This document shows positions 12,101 to 20,002 of a stretch of 64,000 bases of DNA, in pieces. The notes beneath the pieces were generated by a model that had not been told where the DNA came from, made no database searches, and saw nothing but the letters and a program-made list of their open reading frames with translations. Position 1 is the stretch's first letter. Every line of letters starts with the position of its first letter. The DNA lies in NCBI GenBank assembly GCA_015350385.1, contig WNKI01000004.1:942437-1006436 (forward strand), given 5' to 3'. Source of the DNA: Aculops lycopersici (Eukaryota > Arthropoda > Arachnida > Trombidiformes > Eriophyidae). A program made the position numbers and the translations under genes.

Positions 12101-13855
12101 ACGCTCGAGCTGTCGCAACTCCTTCATCGTTCTCTCCAATGCCTCGCCTCTGGGCGGTTGTGCAACAAGCGGCTCTGTGCCATTTGGCTTGCTTCCGGTG
12201 GCGCGTTTAACTCTTTTGCCACCTCGACGATCAGACAATTTAGATGACGTTAGCGACGACGATGTCAAGTCGGCAACTCGCTGCGAGTTACTAGCTAAAA
12301 ATGAGCCCAATCTACTTGCCGGCACCAAGTGGACAGCAAACGAGCTGGTCACCTGCAACAAATCGGCAATGTCCTCCACATTTTGATCCTTATTGCTACC
12401 GCTACCATTGCCATTTCCATCACCAGAGGCAACATCACGTTTTGGTCTACTTTTGCCATTGGCCGACATTTGCAACAACGTCATCCCAAGCTGACCTGCA
12501 CTTCCAACCAAGCGGCCGTCGCTGAATTGTTGCACTTGTTGCACCTGAACTTGCATTTGCTCGATATCAGGTGAAAAGGCGCGACTGCTCAGTTGAATGA
12601 CACTTGTTGAGTTGATGCTACGCACAACCGATAGGCCACCGTCTCCCAGGTGACCATTGTGCGTACCATTAACCATGGTAGTGGTTGTGTTGGAATCGTC
12701 GCCACCTGTTGGTGTTGTTGTTGCGCCAACCACTATTGCCAATGCCCTGACCAACTGTTGCTGCTCATGGTCGCGAGCCGAATCAATTGAGTCAATTGTA
12801 TACTTTGTTTTATGTTTCCCGATTGGACTCATTTCGTTTGTTTGCGTTTTGCTCCGATCCAAGTTTGTGGTGAATAGATCGCTCAAGTGGCGCTTGAAAT
12901 TCTTGATACTTGAATCCGTTTCCTCGCTACTAAATCTAATCTCAATAATTCGACCCAATTTAGATTGAACAAACACAAAGGGCAACTTGAGAAGCTTATC
13001 GTAGCTGTTGAGCGAATCCTTTTTTCCCTTTGTTTGACTGCCTGAAATTTCTCTCCTACTTCTCCTTGTCTTTGCCTTTGGATCGTCGAAGAAAGAAATG
13101 CTATCCTCGTCGTCGTCGTCGTCTCCATTTCCTCCTTTATTTGGGTCGTCAGATCCATCGAAGACGTAGGAGAAACCGACGACCGGGTCTGTGCTGGCAC
13201 CAATGTAATACTCGGGTTGGAGGTCCTCAAAAACAGACTCGTCAAGCGGAATTCCGTTGCCAAAAGGATTCTTCGATTTACCTGAAGATTTACACTGGTG
13301 ATTAATATCTAGTCCACTCTCCTGGAAGGCTTGATCCCTTGAAATGGTTGTCTTCTCGCTAGTGAATATGTTGACGAAGAAATCCTTTACTGAGCCCCAG
13401 GTTTTGTTGAACCAACTGGAAACGGAGCGCTTAACCCGAACCAATTGCTCGCCAACCTCCTCGAAAACTGGCTCGGCAACTAGCTGCTGTTCATTGTTGC
13501 TCCGACCGTCTCGTCGCAAATTTTTCCCCTGCTTTCCGGAAGTTTCCCTATTGTTATTTTGTCTTGAATCTTGTGGCTCACCGAAAGCTGGAGTTAAACT
13601 CAGAATCTCAGCCATATACTTGAGCGTATTATTTGTCGGCGATTCCATGCACCTAATTCGCATTGTGGCCCTAAGTTGCACCTGTTGCCTCGCCGAGCCC
13701 CAAACTTTTGTGGAACTCTCATAGTTGAAGTGACGCTGTTCGCCTGGTTCGCAATTAAGTTGCTCATTTTGATTAGAACTTGAGTTTGCTCTTGTTGTTG
13801 CTAGATAAAAAAATATAAATATTGAGACTACAAATTTTGCATAAATATTCGGCAT
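9188..13855 (-). CDS. large lipid-transfer (vitellogenin_N-like) secreted protein, 1555 residues, single exon
   Basis: A complete ORF from an ATG with a signal peptide (residues 1-23, hydrophobic core VVSIFIFFYLAT). Residues about 33-90 (NCEPGEQRHFNYESSTKVWG onward) resemble the first strands of the large lipid-transfer N-domain. Residues about 290-330 have FVFVQSKLGRIIEIRFSSEE followed by NFKRHLSDLFTTNL, the NIKRGLxxLFQ-type block typical of vitellogenin, apolipophorin and MTP. A helical region follows (about 700-1150), with Leu-rich repeats of the lipovitellin-helix kind. Dibasic RVKR (140-143) and RSRR (about 267) could be furin sites. The C-terminus has a Cys/Trp-rich module (SCMSV, WDNDCHYWGSR, ADECLRNP). 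Family members load or carry lipid in the ER and haemolymph. The length is short for vitellogenin/apolipophorin and long for MTP, and the sequence is very divergent, so the subfamily is open. Confidence 0.62.
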   Translation of the reverse strand: MPNIYAKFVVSIFIFFYLATTRANSSSNQNEQLNCEPGEQRHFNYESSTKVWGSARQQVQLRATMRIRCMESPTNNTLKYMAEILSLTPAFGEPQDSRQNNNRETSGKQGKNLRRDGRSNNEQQLVAEPVFEEVGEQLVRVKRSVSSWFNKTWGSVKDFFVNIFTSEKTTISRDQAFQESGLDINHQCKSSGKSKNPFGNGIPLDESVFEDLQPEYYIGASTDPVVGFSYVFDGSDDPNKGGNGDDDDDEDSISFFDDPKAKTRRSRREISGSQTKGKKDSLNSYDKLLKLPFVFVQSKLGRIIEIRFSSEETDSSIKNFKRHLSDLFTTNLDRSKTQTNEMSPIGKHKTKYTIDSIDSARDHEQQQLVRALAIVVGATTTPTGGDDSNTTTTMVNGTHNGHLGDGGLSVVRSINSTSVIQLSSRAFSPDIEQMQVQVQQVQQFSDGRLVGSAGQLGMTLLQMSANGKSRPKRDVASGDGNGNGSGSNKDQNVEDIADLLQVTSSFAVHLVPASRLGSFLASNSQRVADLTSSSLTSSKLSDRRGGKRVKRATGSKPNGTEPLVAQPPRGEALERTMKELRQLERKLDFTTSSLVSESGGYQEGQLQRLELLKDQIQMRLNEESIRNRLKRMAMSASVLAGDSDQQRQQHPDLQRNSAASQQVAAATPSNDLGLGLTQLVLGNGITTKRKGPVYLTINEAIELEAKLDEAKEDASISRLLLDTIRMDKLKQHCKTSIASQEEIRGQSRLELRHPFNIDDLPSSMSESNKLLLASSGKFLAKNRRKLDQCQRILELMLRVGERRAADLVVELIDDCNERLLAGSKNEELGFGPTSRYYRELRQQFIELLAHMSKPSDSLLDKLMLRLSYLKSVDPLATSNAKRSRAREESEFVYVSTRDSNSNLDGKYNKSLLFQEDYYNNNDGAGSLVMTITTLASKSSIRSNKRGEIIDKLLHALKQTTCSLFNGPDLDILESMGNFRDLQEEVVGKVLHLTRKCRHQDTYLVACVHGLQGQLSSPLVQKFYFELVKSSNSSCLLKSEIVLSLIESITADELKAATSGTGEMTKTKQWPLVGMNKLDDLLLETTAAKNAASPDYRCLKQLVVHYMNLKHHQQPPDSEPATSRGMTRRSNGVGSRRRSRRAVVNENSFWDEASCKRWIVGEPSTGNSSLSASPSNALDSSGTLTDLVDEIDDNSIMSAITNFYLQQRNNSTSRTTKQQVSTHRARNMNLLESDSTGGNGTSSSQWSNNSTRKRHKCVASKSFGPKNAQATLKAEIVNDLVGSRDENKFLARFRLATNFLGNRIDVGRMYLWHQRQVTRAHANILGKSLWDTSHTCQDKAPGNFLYMPLFDFNLWLVKVSVGIRLQAEMGFFSNCQPIGPPESQGGGTSGAKSSSSGRWSYRSDKIMAQPDDVVVAPVGGQAPPTTIDELELYPTISLKASGEASAKFVVARAGMSLASQYGYQGNIRVSRQPDSCMSVSSAHQPMNVTFSSWFQLWDNDCHYWGSRNRAEPAATKWKITARKPNIWIADECLRNPNSSEKRSPQSISGGLGPPAT

Positions 13856-14495
13856 CTTGCTGCTGCTGCTGCAAATTCTGTTGATGTCGCTGTATTTTTG
13901 CTCTTAGCTACAGGTATACATCCAAGATTCTCGCTTTGCATCATCTTGCGTGGCGCTCAAGTCAACTCTTGCTTTCCAAAGAAATTCTCCTCACACATAC
14001 ACACATCGTTCGGAAGAGGAATTTTATGACCGTCCAATCTAAACTGTGACGCATACTGCACTATTCCAATGGATTCCCGCCGCCTTATCAGATTCCTGTC
14101 GCAAAATTTCAGCTCCCACTTCTACTAGACAGGCATCAATGGTCAGGTGAGTTTGCGCACTGGGCGAATGTTCGAGTTAGATATTGAGGCAACAGGTGGG
14201 AGGGGAAGCAATCACTCGATTGCAGTATGCTGCACCTATTGTCGATGTTACACTAGAAAATGCTCTTTCATTGTTGCATTATTACAATGTTGCTTCTCTT
14301 CACACTCGAACGATTCTGTTGCTACTATTATTGGTCGGTATTGTTGCTGGTGTTGTTGCTACTTTACAAAATAGAAACAAGTTTTCACGAAATTACATGT
14401 ATTATTGTTGCTCTCGTGTGAATGATTTTTATTAGATTTTGTGCAATTTATTGTGATTGTGTAGTTGTTGTCATCTACTTCATTGATTCTCATCT
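13856..14495. other. intergenic region between lipid-transfer gene and cyclin B
   Basis: 640 bases with no ORF of interest. The right part contains two plus-strand TTTATT hexamers (14428-14433 and about 14447-14452), which read AATAAA on the minus strand and fit the 3' end of the cyclin B gene. The left part is the 5' flank of the lipid-transfer gene and has a GGCAACAGGTGGG motif near 14189. Confidence 0.6.
14428..14433 (-). terminator. poly(A) signal AATAAA for cyclin B
   Basis: AATAAA on the minus strand, about 63 bases beyond the cyclin B stop codon; a second copy lies about 19 bases closer to the stop. Confidence 0.5.
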
Positions 14496-15785
14496 TCATG
14501 CGGCCACCTGTTTCATTAGCTCGTCCAATTTGCTCGACTTCAACTCGGGCCAGTTAACCAAATCCTTAGAGTGCTTCTTATAACTGGTGAATGAGGTCGG
14601 ATTGCGTTGAGCTCGCTTCCAAATCTTGCACAGAACACCCGCCGGCTCGCAAAGTTGCTCGCAAGTGTAGCGAGTGTAATGGGCCAAAGTTGGCGTCCAT
14701 CTTTCCTCCATCCTCGCCTGTGTGGTCATCAGTTGCCTGCTTGCCACTCTTCTGGTTAGATAACCATCGTCTTGGGGTGATGTTGTGCTACTGCTAGTGT
14801 TGTTGCCATTTCGGTCCGTGATGTTGATTGAGACAAAGAGTGCTGCTGCGGCAAGCATTGAGGGTGGCCAATGGCAGGTTTCGTACTCGCACAGACTAAG
14901 TTCCATTAAAAACTTTGCTATTGAATGTATCTTCAGATCGCTATGCGCAGCTCGCGAAAAGCGACGTAGGAAAGCAGGCGGAATGGGGCGGCCCAAGTTA
15001 TAATTTAAAGTATCGAGCATCTCAATTTCGATTCGCATTATATCGGCCTTATTGTAGGCGTTTTGCGTTAAATAAAGTAGATCGCCTACATCAGGTGGAT
15101 AGATTTCCTCATACTTGCTGGCAATAAGCGTTGCACCAACGGCCACCAGTTGTACCTGTTGCTGTTGCTTGACAGTAATGCGATTAAAGTAACGATCCAT
15201 CACTGCAATTGTCATGTATAGGGTTTCAGGTAATAACTTTAGGGTGGATTGAATGTCGATGCACCAGTTAACCAGGCGTTGGCGCACCTTGGGAGTTAAA
15301 ATTTTCTGATCTTTTAGGTAATCTTTATCAATACTCTGCTTTAGCTCCAAGTCGAACATGTAATCATATATGTCGGCGGCAACTTCGCAAACTTGAAAGA
15401 CGGCGTCACGCCCAGTAGGTTTGTCGATATCCTCTATCTTGGGTGGCTCTACAGGTTGTTTCTTCTTAATTTCAACTGACTTCTTTGCCAGTGGCTCATC
15501 CTTTGAATCCAATTTTTGTTGTTGAAGCAACTTTCCTGCAGATGGTTTCTTTAGAAGAGGTTCCATCTTAAGCCTCGGGATTCGACTTAACCGATATGGT
15601 GGCCCAGCATTCTCGCCAACACCCTGATCTCCACCGAGGAGGTCGTGAAATTTTGAGGGCTTTAGGCTGGGCGGCTGAGGGGTGGGAGCGGATTTGAGAT
15701 TTTGATCCAGGTAGACATTTGCGTTATTATTTGCATTGTTGGCGACATTTGTCAAATTTAAAGCGTTCTTATTGTAGCGCAACAT
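14496..15785 (-). CDS. CycB: G2/mitotic-specific cyclin B
   Basis: A complete 429-residue ORF. The cyclin box starts near residue 130: VRQRLVNWCIDIQ (168-179, the MRAILVDW position), LPETLYMTIAVMDRYF (185-200), SKYEEIYPPDVGDLLYLTQNAY (223-244) and NYNLGRPIPPAFLRR (261-275) are B-type signatures. The C-terminal fold (WPPSMLAAAALF, 307-317) is interrupted by a low-complexity insertion at about 322-356. Cyclin B activates CDK1 for entry into mitosis and is destroyed by the APC/C. The N-terminus has a degenerate destruction box, KNALNLTN (6-13), with Lys in place of Arg and one residue fewer than the usual RxALxxLTN form. The gene lies divergent to Cks1, which encodes a subunit of the same kinase complex. 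Confidence 0.93.
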   Translation of the reverse strand: MLRYNKNALNLTNVANNANNNANVYLDQNLKSAPTPQPPSLKPSKFHDLLGGDQGVGENAGPPYRLSRIPRLKMEPLLKKPSAGKLLQQQKLDSKDEPLAKKSVEIKKKQPVEPPKIEDIDKPTGRDAVFQVCEVAADIYDYMFDLELKQSIDKDYLKDQKILTPKVRQRLVNWCIDIQSTLKLLPETLYMTIAVMDRYFNRITVKQQQQVQLVAVGATLIASKYEEIYPPDVGDLLYLTQNAYNKADIMRIEIEMLDTLNYNLGRPIPPAFLRRFSRAAHSDLKIHSIAKFLMELSLCEYETCHWPPSMLAAAALFVSINITDRNGNNTSSSTTSPQDDGYLTRRVASRQLMTTQARMEERWTPTLAHYTRYTCEQLCEPAGVLCKIWKRAQRNPTSFTSYKKHSKDLVNWPELKSSKLDELMKQVAA

Positions 15786-16379
15786 CTTGATATTAGTTGT
15801 TAGTCTCTATAGATTGATTTAATAAGAACGAAATGTATAGAAAAGTGAATTAGAATAAAGAAGATTGGTTGGTTGGTAATAAATAAAATTAGTTTCCTTG
15901 TGGTCAGGTTAAAATCTCGACGCCAACTGTCGACCGGTAGACGCCTCAATGTGTTTCTATGCGATGAACCAGCGCTGCTAGTGGCACCAGAGGAAACAAC
16001 ACTCAACACGAACGTTAGAGAGAGATGGAAAGTAACCGGTGAAATTGGCGCGCAACACAACCAGCAACGTGTTGAGTTACCGCTGCTTGGTTGGCTGTTC
16101 TTTGTGCGGTTCTTTAACCGCCTGCCTCGCTACTGTGGAAATGGCATTGCATTCTGCATGAGAAGAGAGAGAAAAAGAGACAGGGAAAATACGTGTGTTG
16201 TGCTCATGTTGTTGGCGACGATTCAATAACAACAACAACAACCACTACCACCAAATTGATCTCCCATTCCATATTTTATATAACGGGTAAAATAAAAACC
16301 CCAAAAATTTTATCACGGGTCCAATAAAGCCCAAATTTTAACTCTAAAAAATTACATCTAATCCAATCTTCTATTCAAG
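15786..16379. promoter_or_regulatory. divergent intergenic region shared by cyclin B and Cks1
   Basis: 594 bases separate the two start codons, which point away from each other, so both promoters must lie here unless there are remote 5' exons. The Cks1-proximal side is AT-rich, with TATATAA at about 16277-16283. A shared control region for two CDK1 partners is plausible but inferred from position only. Confidence 0.5.
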
Positions 16380-16658
16380 ATGCCAAACAAACAAATCTCA
16401 TACTCAGACAAATACTACGACGACAAGTACGAGTATCGCCATGTTGTCATTCCCCAGGAGATTGTCAAGCTTGTACCCAAGAATAGGCTCATGTCCGAGG
16501 ACGAGTGGCGAGCTTTGGGTGTCCAGCAATCACATGGTTGGATCCACTATATGATTCACGAACCCGAACCCCATGTTTTGCTCTTTAGACGTCCACATCA
16601 AGGAAAGCCACCATCGCAGGAGGAACAGTTCAAAATGGAGGAGGAACTTTGCGCTTAA
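16380..16658 (+). CDS. CKS1: cyclin-dependent kinase regulatory subunit Cks1
   Basis: A complete 92-residue ORF from ATG in good context (CAAGATG). It is close to animal Cks over its full length: YSDKYYDDKYEYRHVVIP (phosphate-binding N-terminal strand), LMSEDEWRALGVQQS, and GWIHYMIHEPEPHVLLFRRP containing the diagnostic HEPEPH hinge. Cks proteins bind CDK1/CDK2 and use an anion pocket to dock phosphorylated substrates, promoting multisite phosphorylation and cyclin destruction. It is intronless in the coding part. Its neighbours are cyclin B (divergent, 594 bases away) and DCTN5 (convergent, 186 bases between stops). Confidence 0.97.
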   Translation: MPNKQISYSDKYYDDKYEYRHVVIPQEIVKLVPKNRLMSEDEWRALGVQQSHGWIHYMIHEPEPHVLLFRRPHQGKPPSQEEQFKMEEELCA

Positions 16659-16687
16659 GGATATGATATTGGATTATTACTAGAAGA

Positions 16688-16693
16688 TTTATT
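16688..16693 (-). terminator. poly(A) signal AATAAA candidate for DCTN5
   Basis: TTTATT on the plus strand, about 150 bases past the DCTN5 stop and only about 30 bases beyond the Cks1 stop, so the DCTN5 transcript would cover nearly the whole Cks1 3' UTR in antisense. Confidence 0.45.
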
Positions 16694-16844
16694 TCTGTAT
16701 ACTCTCTGTATATAACTAACTCACTAGCTCGCTCCACCTTAGCGATTGCTTGCTCGTTCCTCCAATGTATAAAGAAATATGATGTCTGTCTGCAAATGAA
16801 TTGCAGTTTGGTTCAAAACACAAACAATATTAAACTGATAGTGA

Positions 16845-17378
16845 TCAAATAAAGTTTGCATAGTAATTCTTTGTAAAATCAACCATAATATCTTGAGTGC
16901 ATTCAGGTAGCTCGCTGCTAATGAGACCAGGTGACCCGCTGACCATTGAGAAGCAGGGCACTATGGTTCCAGGAGGTAGGACGGTGTTGTCGGCGATGGC
17001 GCAACAATTCTTCAATATGGAATGGCGGCCAATGACGCAATTCTTACCGATGTGAACATAATTGCCAACTGAAGAGGCATTAATGACCGAGTCTTCGCCG
17101 ATAAAAACATGATCCCCAATTTGCATTCCGAAGAAGGCATATCCCTTGGGGTATCTCTTGAATGGAGGTCTAATGATGGCTCGACTGCTGATCACGCAAT
17201 GCCTGCCTATCTTAACACTGGCTAGATCGCCTCTAATAACACAGTCTGATTGAATAATTGTCTTGCCATTTAGCATGATGTTCTGAGATCCACACAACAC
17301 CGACTGGCGACACACTTTGTTTCCCGAGCCGGTGACAATGTAGTGAGCCGGATTGTAGTAGACAACCGGCGGGTCCAT
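16845..17378 (-). CDS. DCTN5: dynactin subunit 5 (p25)
   Basis: A complete 177-residue ORF matching animal DCTN5 along its length: NPAHYIVTGSGNKVCRQSVLCG, NIMLNGKTIIQSDCVIRGDL, IGRHCVISSRAIIRPPFKRY, IGDHVFIGEDSVINA, VHIGKNCVIGRHSILKNCC and SGSPGLISSELPECTQDIMVD. The repeated hexapeptide pattern forms a left-handed beta helix. With p27 (DCTN6) it forms part of the pointed-end complex of dynactin, which recruits membrane cargo to dynein and helps position dynein regulators in mitosis. The length equals the usual family length, and no intron is seen in the coding part. It is convergent with Cks1, and the 3' UTRs are expected to overlap. Confidence 0.97.
   Translation of the reverse strand: MDPPVVYYNPAHYIVTGSGNKVCRQSVLCGSQNIMLNGKTIIQSDCVIRGDLASVKIGRHCVISSRAIIRPPFKRYPKGYAFFGMQIGDHVFIGEDSVINASSVGNYVHIGKNCVIGRHSILKNCCAIADNTVLPPGTIVPCFSMVSGSPGLISSELPECTQDIMVDFTKNYYANFI
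16848..16853 (+). terminator. poly(A) signal AATAAA for Cks1, inside the DCTN5 coding end
   Basis: AATAAA on the plus strand lies directly before the DCTN5 stop complement (16845-16847). It is exactly the complement of the last two DCTN5 codons (TTT ATT, Phe-Ile). Cks1 mRNA would end just inside the DCTN5 coding sequence. Confidence 0.55.
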
Positions 17379-17705
17379 ATTGTTTATGATCTAGTGAGTG
17401 TTGTGAAGTTTAGCCGGGAAATGGGGTTCCTGTTGGAGCAATGATGCGAGAGTTTGAGTTACGGCATGGATGATACGGATGATTTATCGAGATTATTATT
17501 ATTAATATGTATTCTTGAATGATACATAGTGTTGAATATGATGACATGACAGCAATTGGAGTAGCATGCTTCCAGATTGGCTTTGCTGTTGTTGTTATTA
17601 TTGTGGTTGTTGCTTTGTTTTGTTGCCATCGCGAGAGCACTGCAGTTTCCGCTCGCAACCGCCAGAGGGCCGCACAACAGCAATAGGATAAGCATACTAC
17701 ACCGA

Positions 17706-17741
17706 CATTTGCATTTGCATTTGCATTTGCATCTACATCTA
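17706..17741. repeat. (CATTTG)n hexanucleotide repeat
   Basis: Four to five CATTTG units followed by two CATCTA units. They end at the stop codon of the Arg/Ser-rich membrane-protein gene, so the repeat is in its 3' UTR. Confidence 0.85.
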
Positions 17742-18599
17742 CTTGCCCAAATTCTCAATTCCCTGAATACCCTTGCTAATGCCATCCTCCACCTTCTTGG
17801 TCATCGAGCTTAATGCTGCCTTCACACCCGAACGCGACGACCTAAAGAACCGGCCCTTTGAGTAGAAGAAAAAGGCTGAGGCGCCTGCAAGCAACATGAT
17901 GGTTAGGAGACGTCGTCTGACTCGCCTGTTGCGTTTCAATCTTTGCCTCTCCAAAATCTCATACTCCTCATCCTCGATATCCGACTCCAAGTCGGCCTCG
18001 TAGCCAGTGATTGGCGCGGTCATGTTGAGTACACACTCTGGCATAAGCCTCTCGTACCAGGTCAGCTCCTGCTGGTGGTGGTGGCGACGAGGACCTGTTG
18101 ACGAAACGCACCTTGTGGTTGTGGTTGAGCGTCTTGATGACGAGCCATCGTTGCGTCCACTACTGCTTCTCTCAATGGTGGCCCTCACCTGCCTTGGCTC
18201 GCCACTGCCACTTCCGTTTCCGTTACGTTGATTCTGATTCTCGTCCGCCGAGTTGAGCGACATGTTTTGGCGCGGACTTCCTTTGTCATCGTCGTCGCTA
18301 GCTGAACCTCTGTCGTCGTTGTCGTTGTCGTCGTCGTCCTCCTCATCCGACAACATTTGTTGCATCTTGTTTCTTCTCACAATTGGCGTTGGCCTTCTCA
18401 TTCGTGACGACGAAGCCTTTGGCCGGGTGGTGGCAGCCGAGGACTCAATTGAAACTCGGCCAACGGTACGCCTACCCGAACCGGACGCCGACCTGCGGCT
18501 TGTCCTCAGGGCTGCAGTGCGACGTCTCACCGGCGACTGGCTTCGGTTGCGACCACTCGATGGAGTCCTTGAACTAGACGATCTTCGACTACCTGACAT
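17739..18599 (-). CDS. Arg/Ser-rich protein with C-terminal membrane segment, 286 residues
   Basis: An ORF from the ATG at 18599 (MSGSRRSSSS). The N-terminal third is an Arg/Ser domain with many RS, SR and SP sites, likely phosphorylated and nuclear. An acidic stretch follows (DEEDDDDNDNDDRGS). The middle has one better-conserved-looking block (LTWYERLMPECVLNMTAPITGY, then EADLESDIEDEEYEIL). After a basic cluster (KRNRRVRRR) there is one hydrophobic segment at about residues 231-246 (LTIMLLAGASAFFFY) and an amphipathic tail. The layout, a charged N-terminal domain plus a near-terminal membrane anchor, recalls inner-nuclear-membrane or tail-anchored proteins, but I do not recognise the family and give no function. 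The gene lies 360 bases upstream of the DCTN5 start on the same strand. Confidence 0.72.
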   Translation of the reverse strand: MSGSRRSSSSRTPSSGRNRSQSPVRRRTAALRTSRRSASGSGRRTVGRVSIESSAATTRPKASSSRMRRPTPIVRRNKMQQMLSDEEDDDDNDNDDRGSASDDDDKGSPRQNMSLNSADENQNQRNGNGSGSGEPRQVRATIERSSSGRNDGSSSRRSTTTTRCVSSTGPRRHHHQQELTWYERLMPECVLNMTAPITGYEADLESDIEDEEYEILERQRLKRNRRVRRRLLTIMLLAGASAFFFYSKGRFFRSSRSGVKAALSSMTKKVEDGISKGIQGIENLGK

Positions 18600-19111
18600 A
18601 ATCTTCAATTATGTTGTTGAGTTTAGTATTTAGTATCAACTATGGTGCCACAGATAACATAAAGGCAAGGGGGTCAATGGTTAATTGATTTTGAAATGCG
18701 CAAACAGGTGCAGGTAGGGGAGTCTGTTGCGTGAGACTATTATTATTATTATTATTATTTCTATTTCTATTTGAGCAGCAGCAAACGATTCTTCGTAGCA
18801 ATAAGATATTGGTGTAAGTCACATAGCCACAATTGGTGAGGATCTCGAGCTCTAAGAGGAAAAAGAATCACAACGAGTATTTTCTCAAACAAGTAGAAAA
18901 AGAGGATAACAAAGCCAAACGATCTCAAAAAAAAATCCATCTACTTAATTTAATCATCTCTATGCGCGCGACGCCAGCACCTGTTGCTCCGCATCTCAGG
19001 GGGCGCCTCTCGATACGTCTTTTGCAATCTCCTTTAGATTTCTCTGTGCTCCTCATACTATCGGTATTTGCACTTTGTACTGTCACTTGGTTTTACTCGA
19101 TTCCTATCCTT
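18600..19111. other. intergenic region
   Basis: About 510 bases. It holds a short (TTA)n run at about 18739-18760 and a GCACCTGTTGC motif near 18980. It contains the upstream flank of the Arg/Ser-rich gene and the 3' flank of the His-rich gene. No further gene is seen. Confidence 0.5.
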
Positions 19112-19954
19112 TTAACGACGCCCCTTGCCGCCAACTGGGTGCTTGTCGTGCCATCCAAAACTACCCTTCTTACCTGTGTGGGCGCCCATCTTGAGCCAAC
19201 CGTGAGCATAGTGTCCGTGATGGTGGTGATGTCCCGCGGCCGTGGCCATATCCGCCGAGCTCATGCGAACCTTGGCATTGGCAATATTGGAGCCGGCAGT
19301 GTCCTCGGAGTCTCCGTCAAAGTTGTCGGCCATGGACTCAGCGCCAAATGGACCAATTGTAGCCGTACCCTCGCCATTCAACGACGATGATGATGATGAT
19401 GATGAGCCACTTGATGGTTGGTAGTTGTTGTTAAATGAATGCTCAGCTCCAATGCCACTGGCACCAGAGGCGCTCATTTTTCCATTAAACAACGATGGCG
19501 ACAATCCCATCGACGACGATGGTTGATCCGCCTCGTCGCCGTTACCATCCTCATTGTCGTCGTTGGCCGATCTCTCGTCGAGCGTATCGCTTGAGTCGCC
19601 GGTGAGATCGTTGAATTCCGGATCCACTGCGCCCATTTCGCTGGTGCCCACTTGGTCCAAATTAGCCTCCTCCTTTTGGCTTAAACCCGACGACGACGAG
19701 GGCGACGAAATTGACGATTGCTCATCTTGATCCTGGTCCTGGTTGTTGAATTGCTCTTGCTGCTGTTGTTGTTGTTGGCGTAGAAATTGTTGCTGTTGGT
19801 GGTAGTTGATGTTTCCGTTTCGGTTGTTATTGTAGCTGTTTTGCAAGTTGTGGTTTCCATTGCCGCCGCCGCCGCCTCCTCTAAGCGTAGCGGCCAATGA
19901 GAGACCAAAGGAGGAGCAAACCGCAACTAATAGAATCGCTGCAGTTGTGGTCAT
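19112..19954 (-). CDS. His-rich secreted protein, paralogue 1
   Basis: An ORF with signal peptide MTTTAAILLVAVCSSFGLSLA when started at the ATG at 19954. An in-frame ATG at 20002 would add 16 basic residues, but a possible acceptor (TTTTACTTTAAG) lies between the two. The mature protein begins with Gly, Asn and Gln runs, then a long acidic Ser/Asp region. It ends with the conserved part: SNIANAKVRMSSADMATAAG, a His run, and GWLKMGAHTGKKGSFGWHDK. The same SNIANAKV..DM..AAGHHH and FxWHDK elements recur in the divergent gene at 21722-22357, so the two are paralogues. Secreted His/Gly/Lys-rich tails are common in arthropod cuticle or extracellular matrix proteins. That role is inferred; the family name is not known to me. 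Confidence 0.78.
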   Translation of the reverse strand: MTTTAAILLVAVCSSFGLSLAATLRGGGGGGNGNHNLQNSYNNNRNGNINYHQQQQFLRQQQQQQQEQFNNQDQDQDEQSSISSPSSSSGLSQKEEANLDQVGTSEMGAVDPEFNDLTGDSSDTLDERSANDDNEDGNGDEADQPSSSMGLSPSLFNGKMSASGASGIGAEHSFNNNYQPSSGSSSSSSSSLNGEGTATIGPFGAESMADNFDGDSEDTAGSNIANAKVRMSSADMATAAGHHHHHGHYAHGWLKMGAHTGKKGSFGWHDKHPVGGKGRR

Positions 19955-20002
19955 TCTCACTCTTCTTAAAGTAAAACTCAATTCTGACTTGATTATCCTC
20001 AT

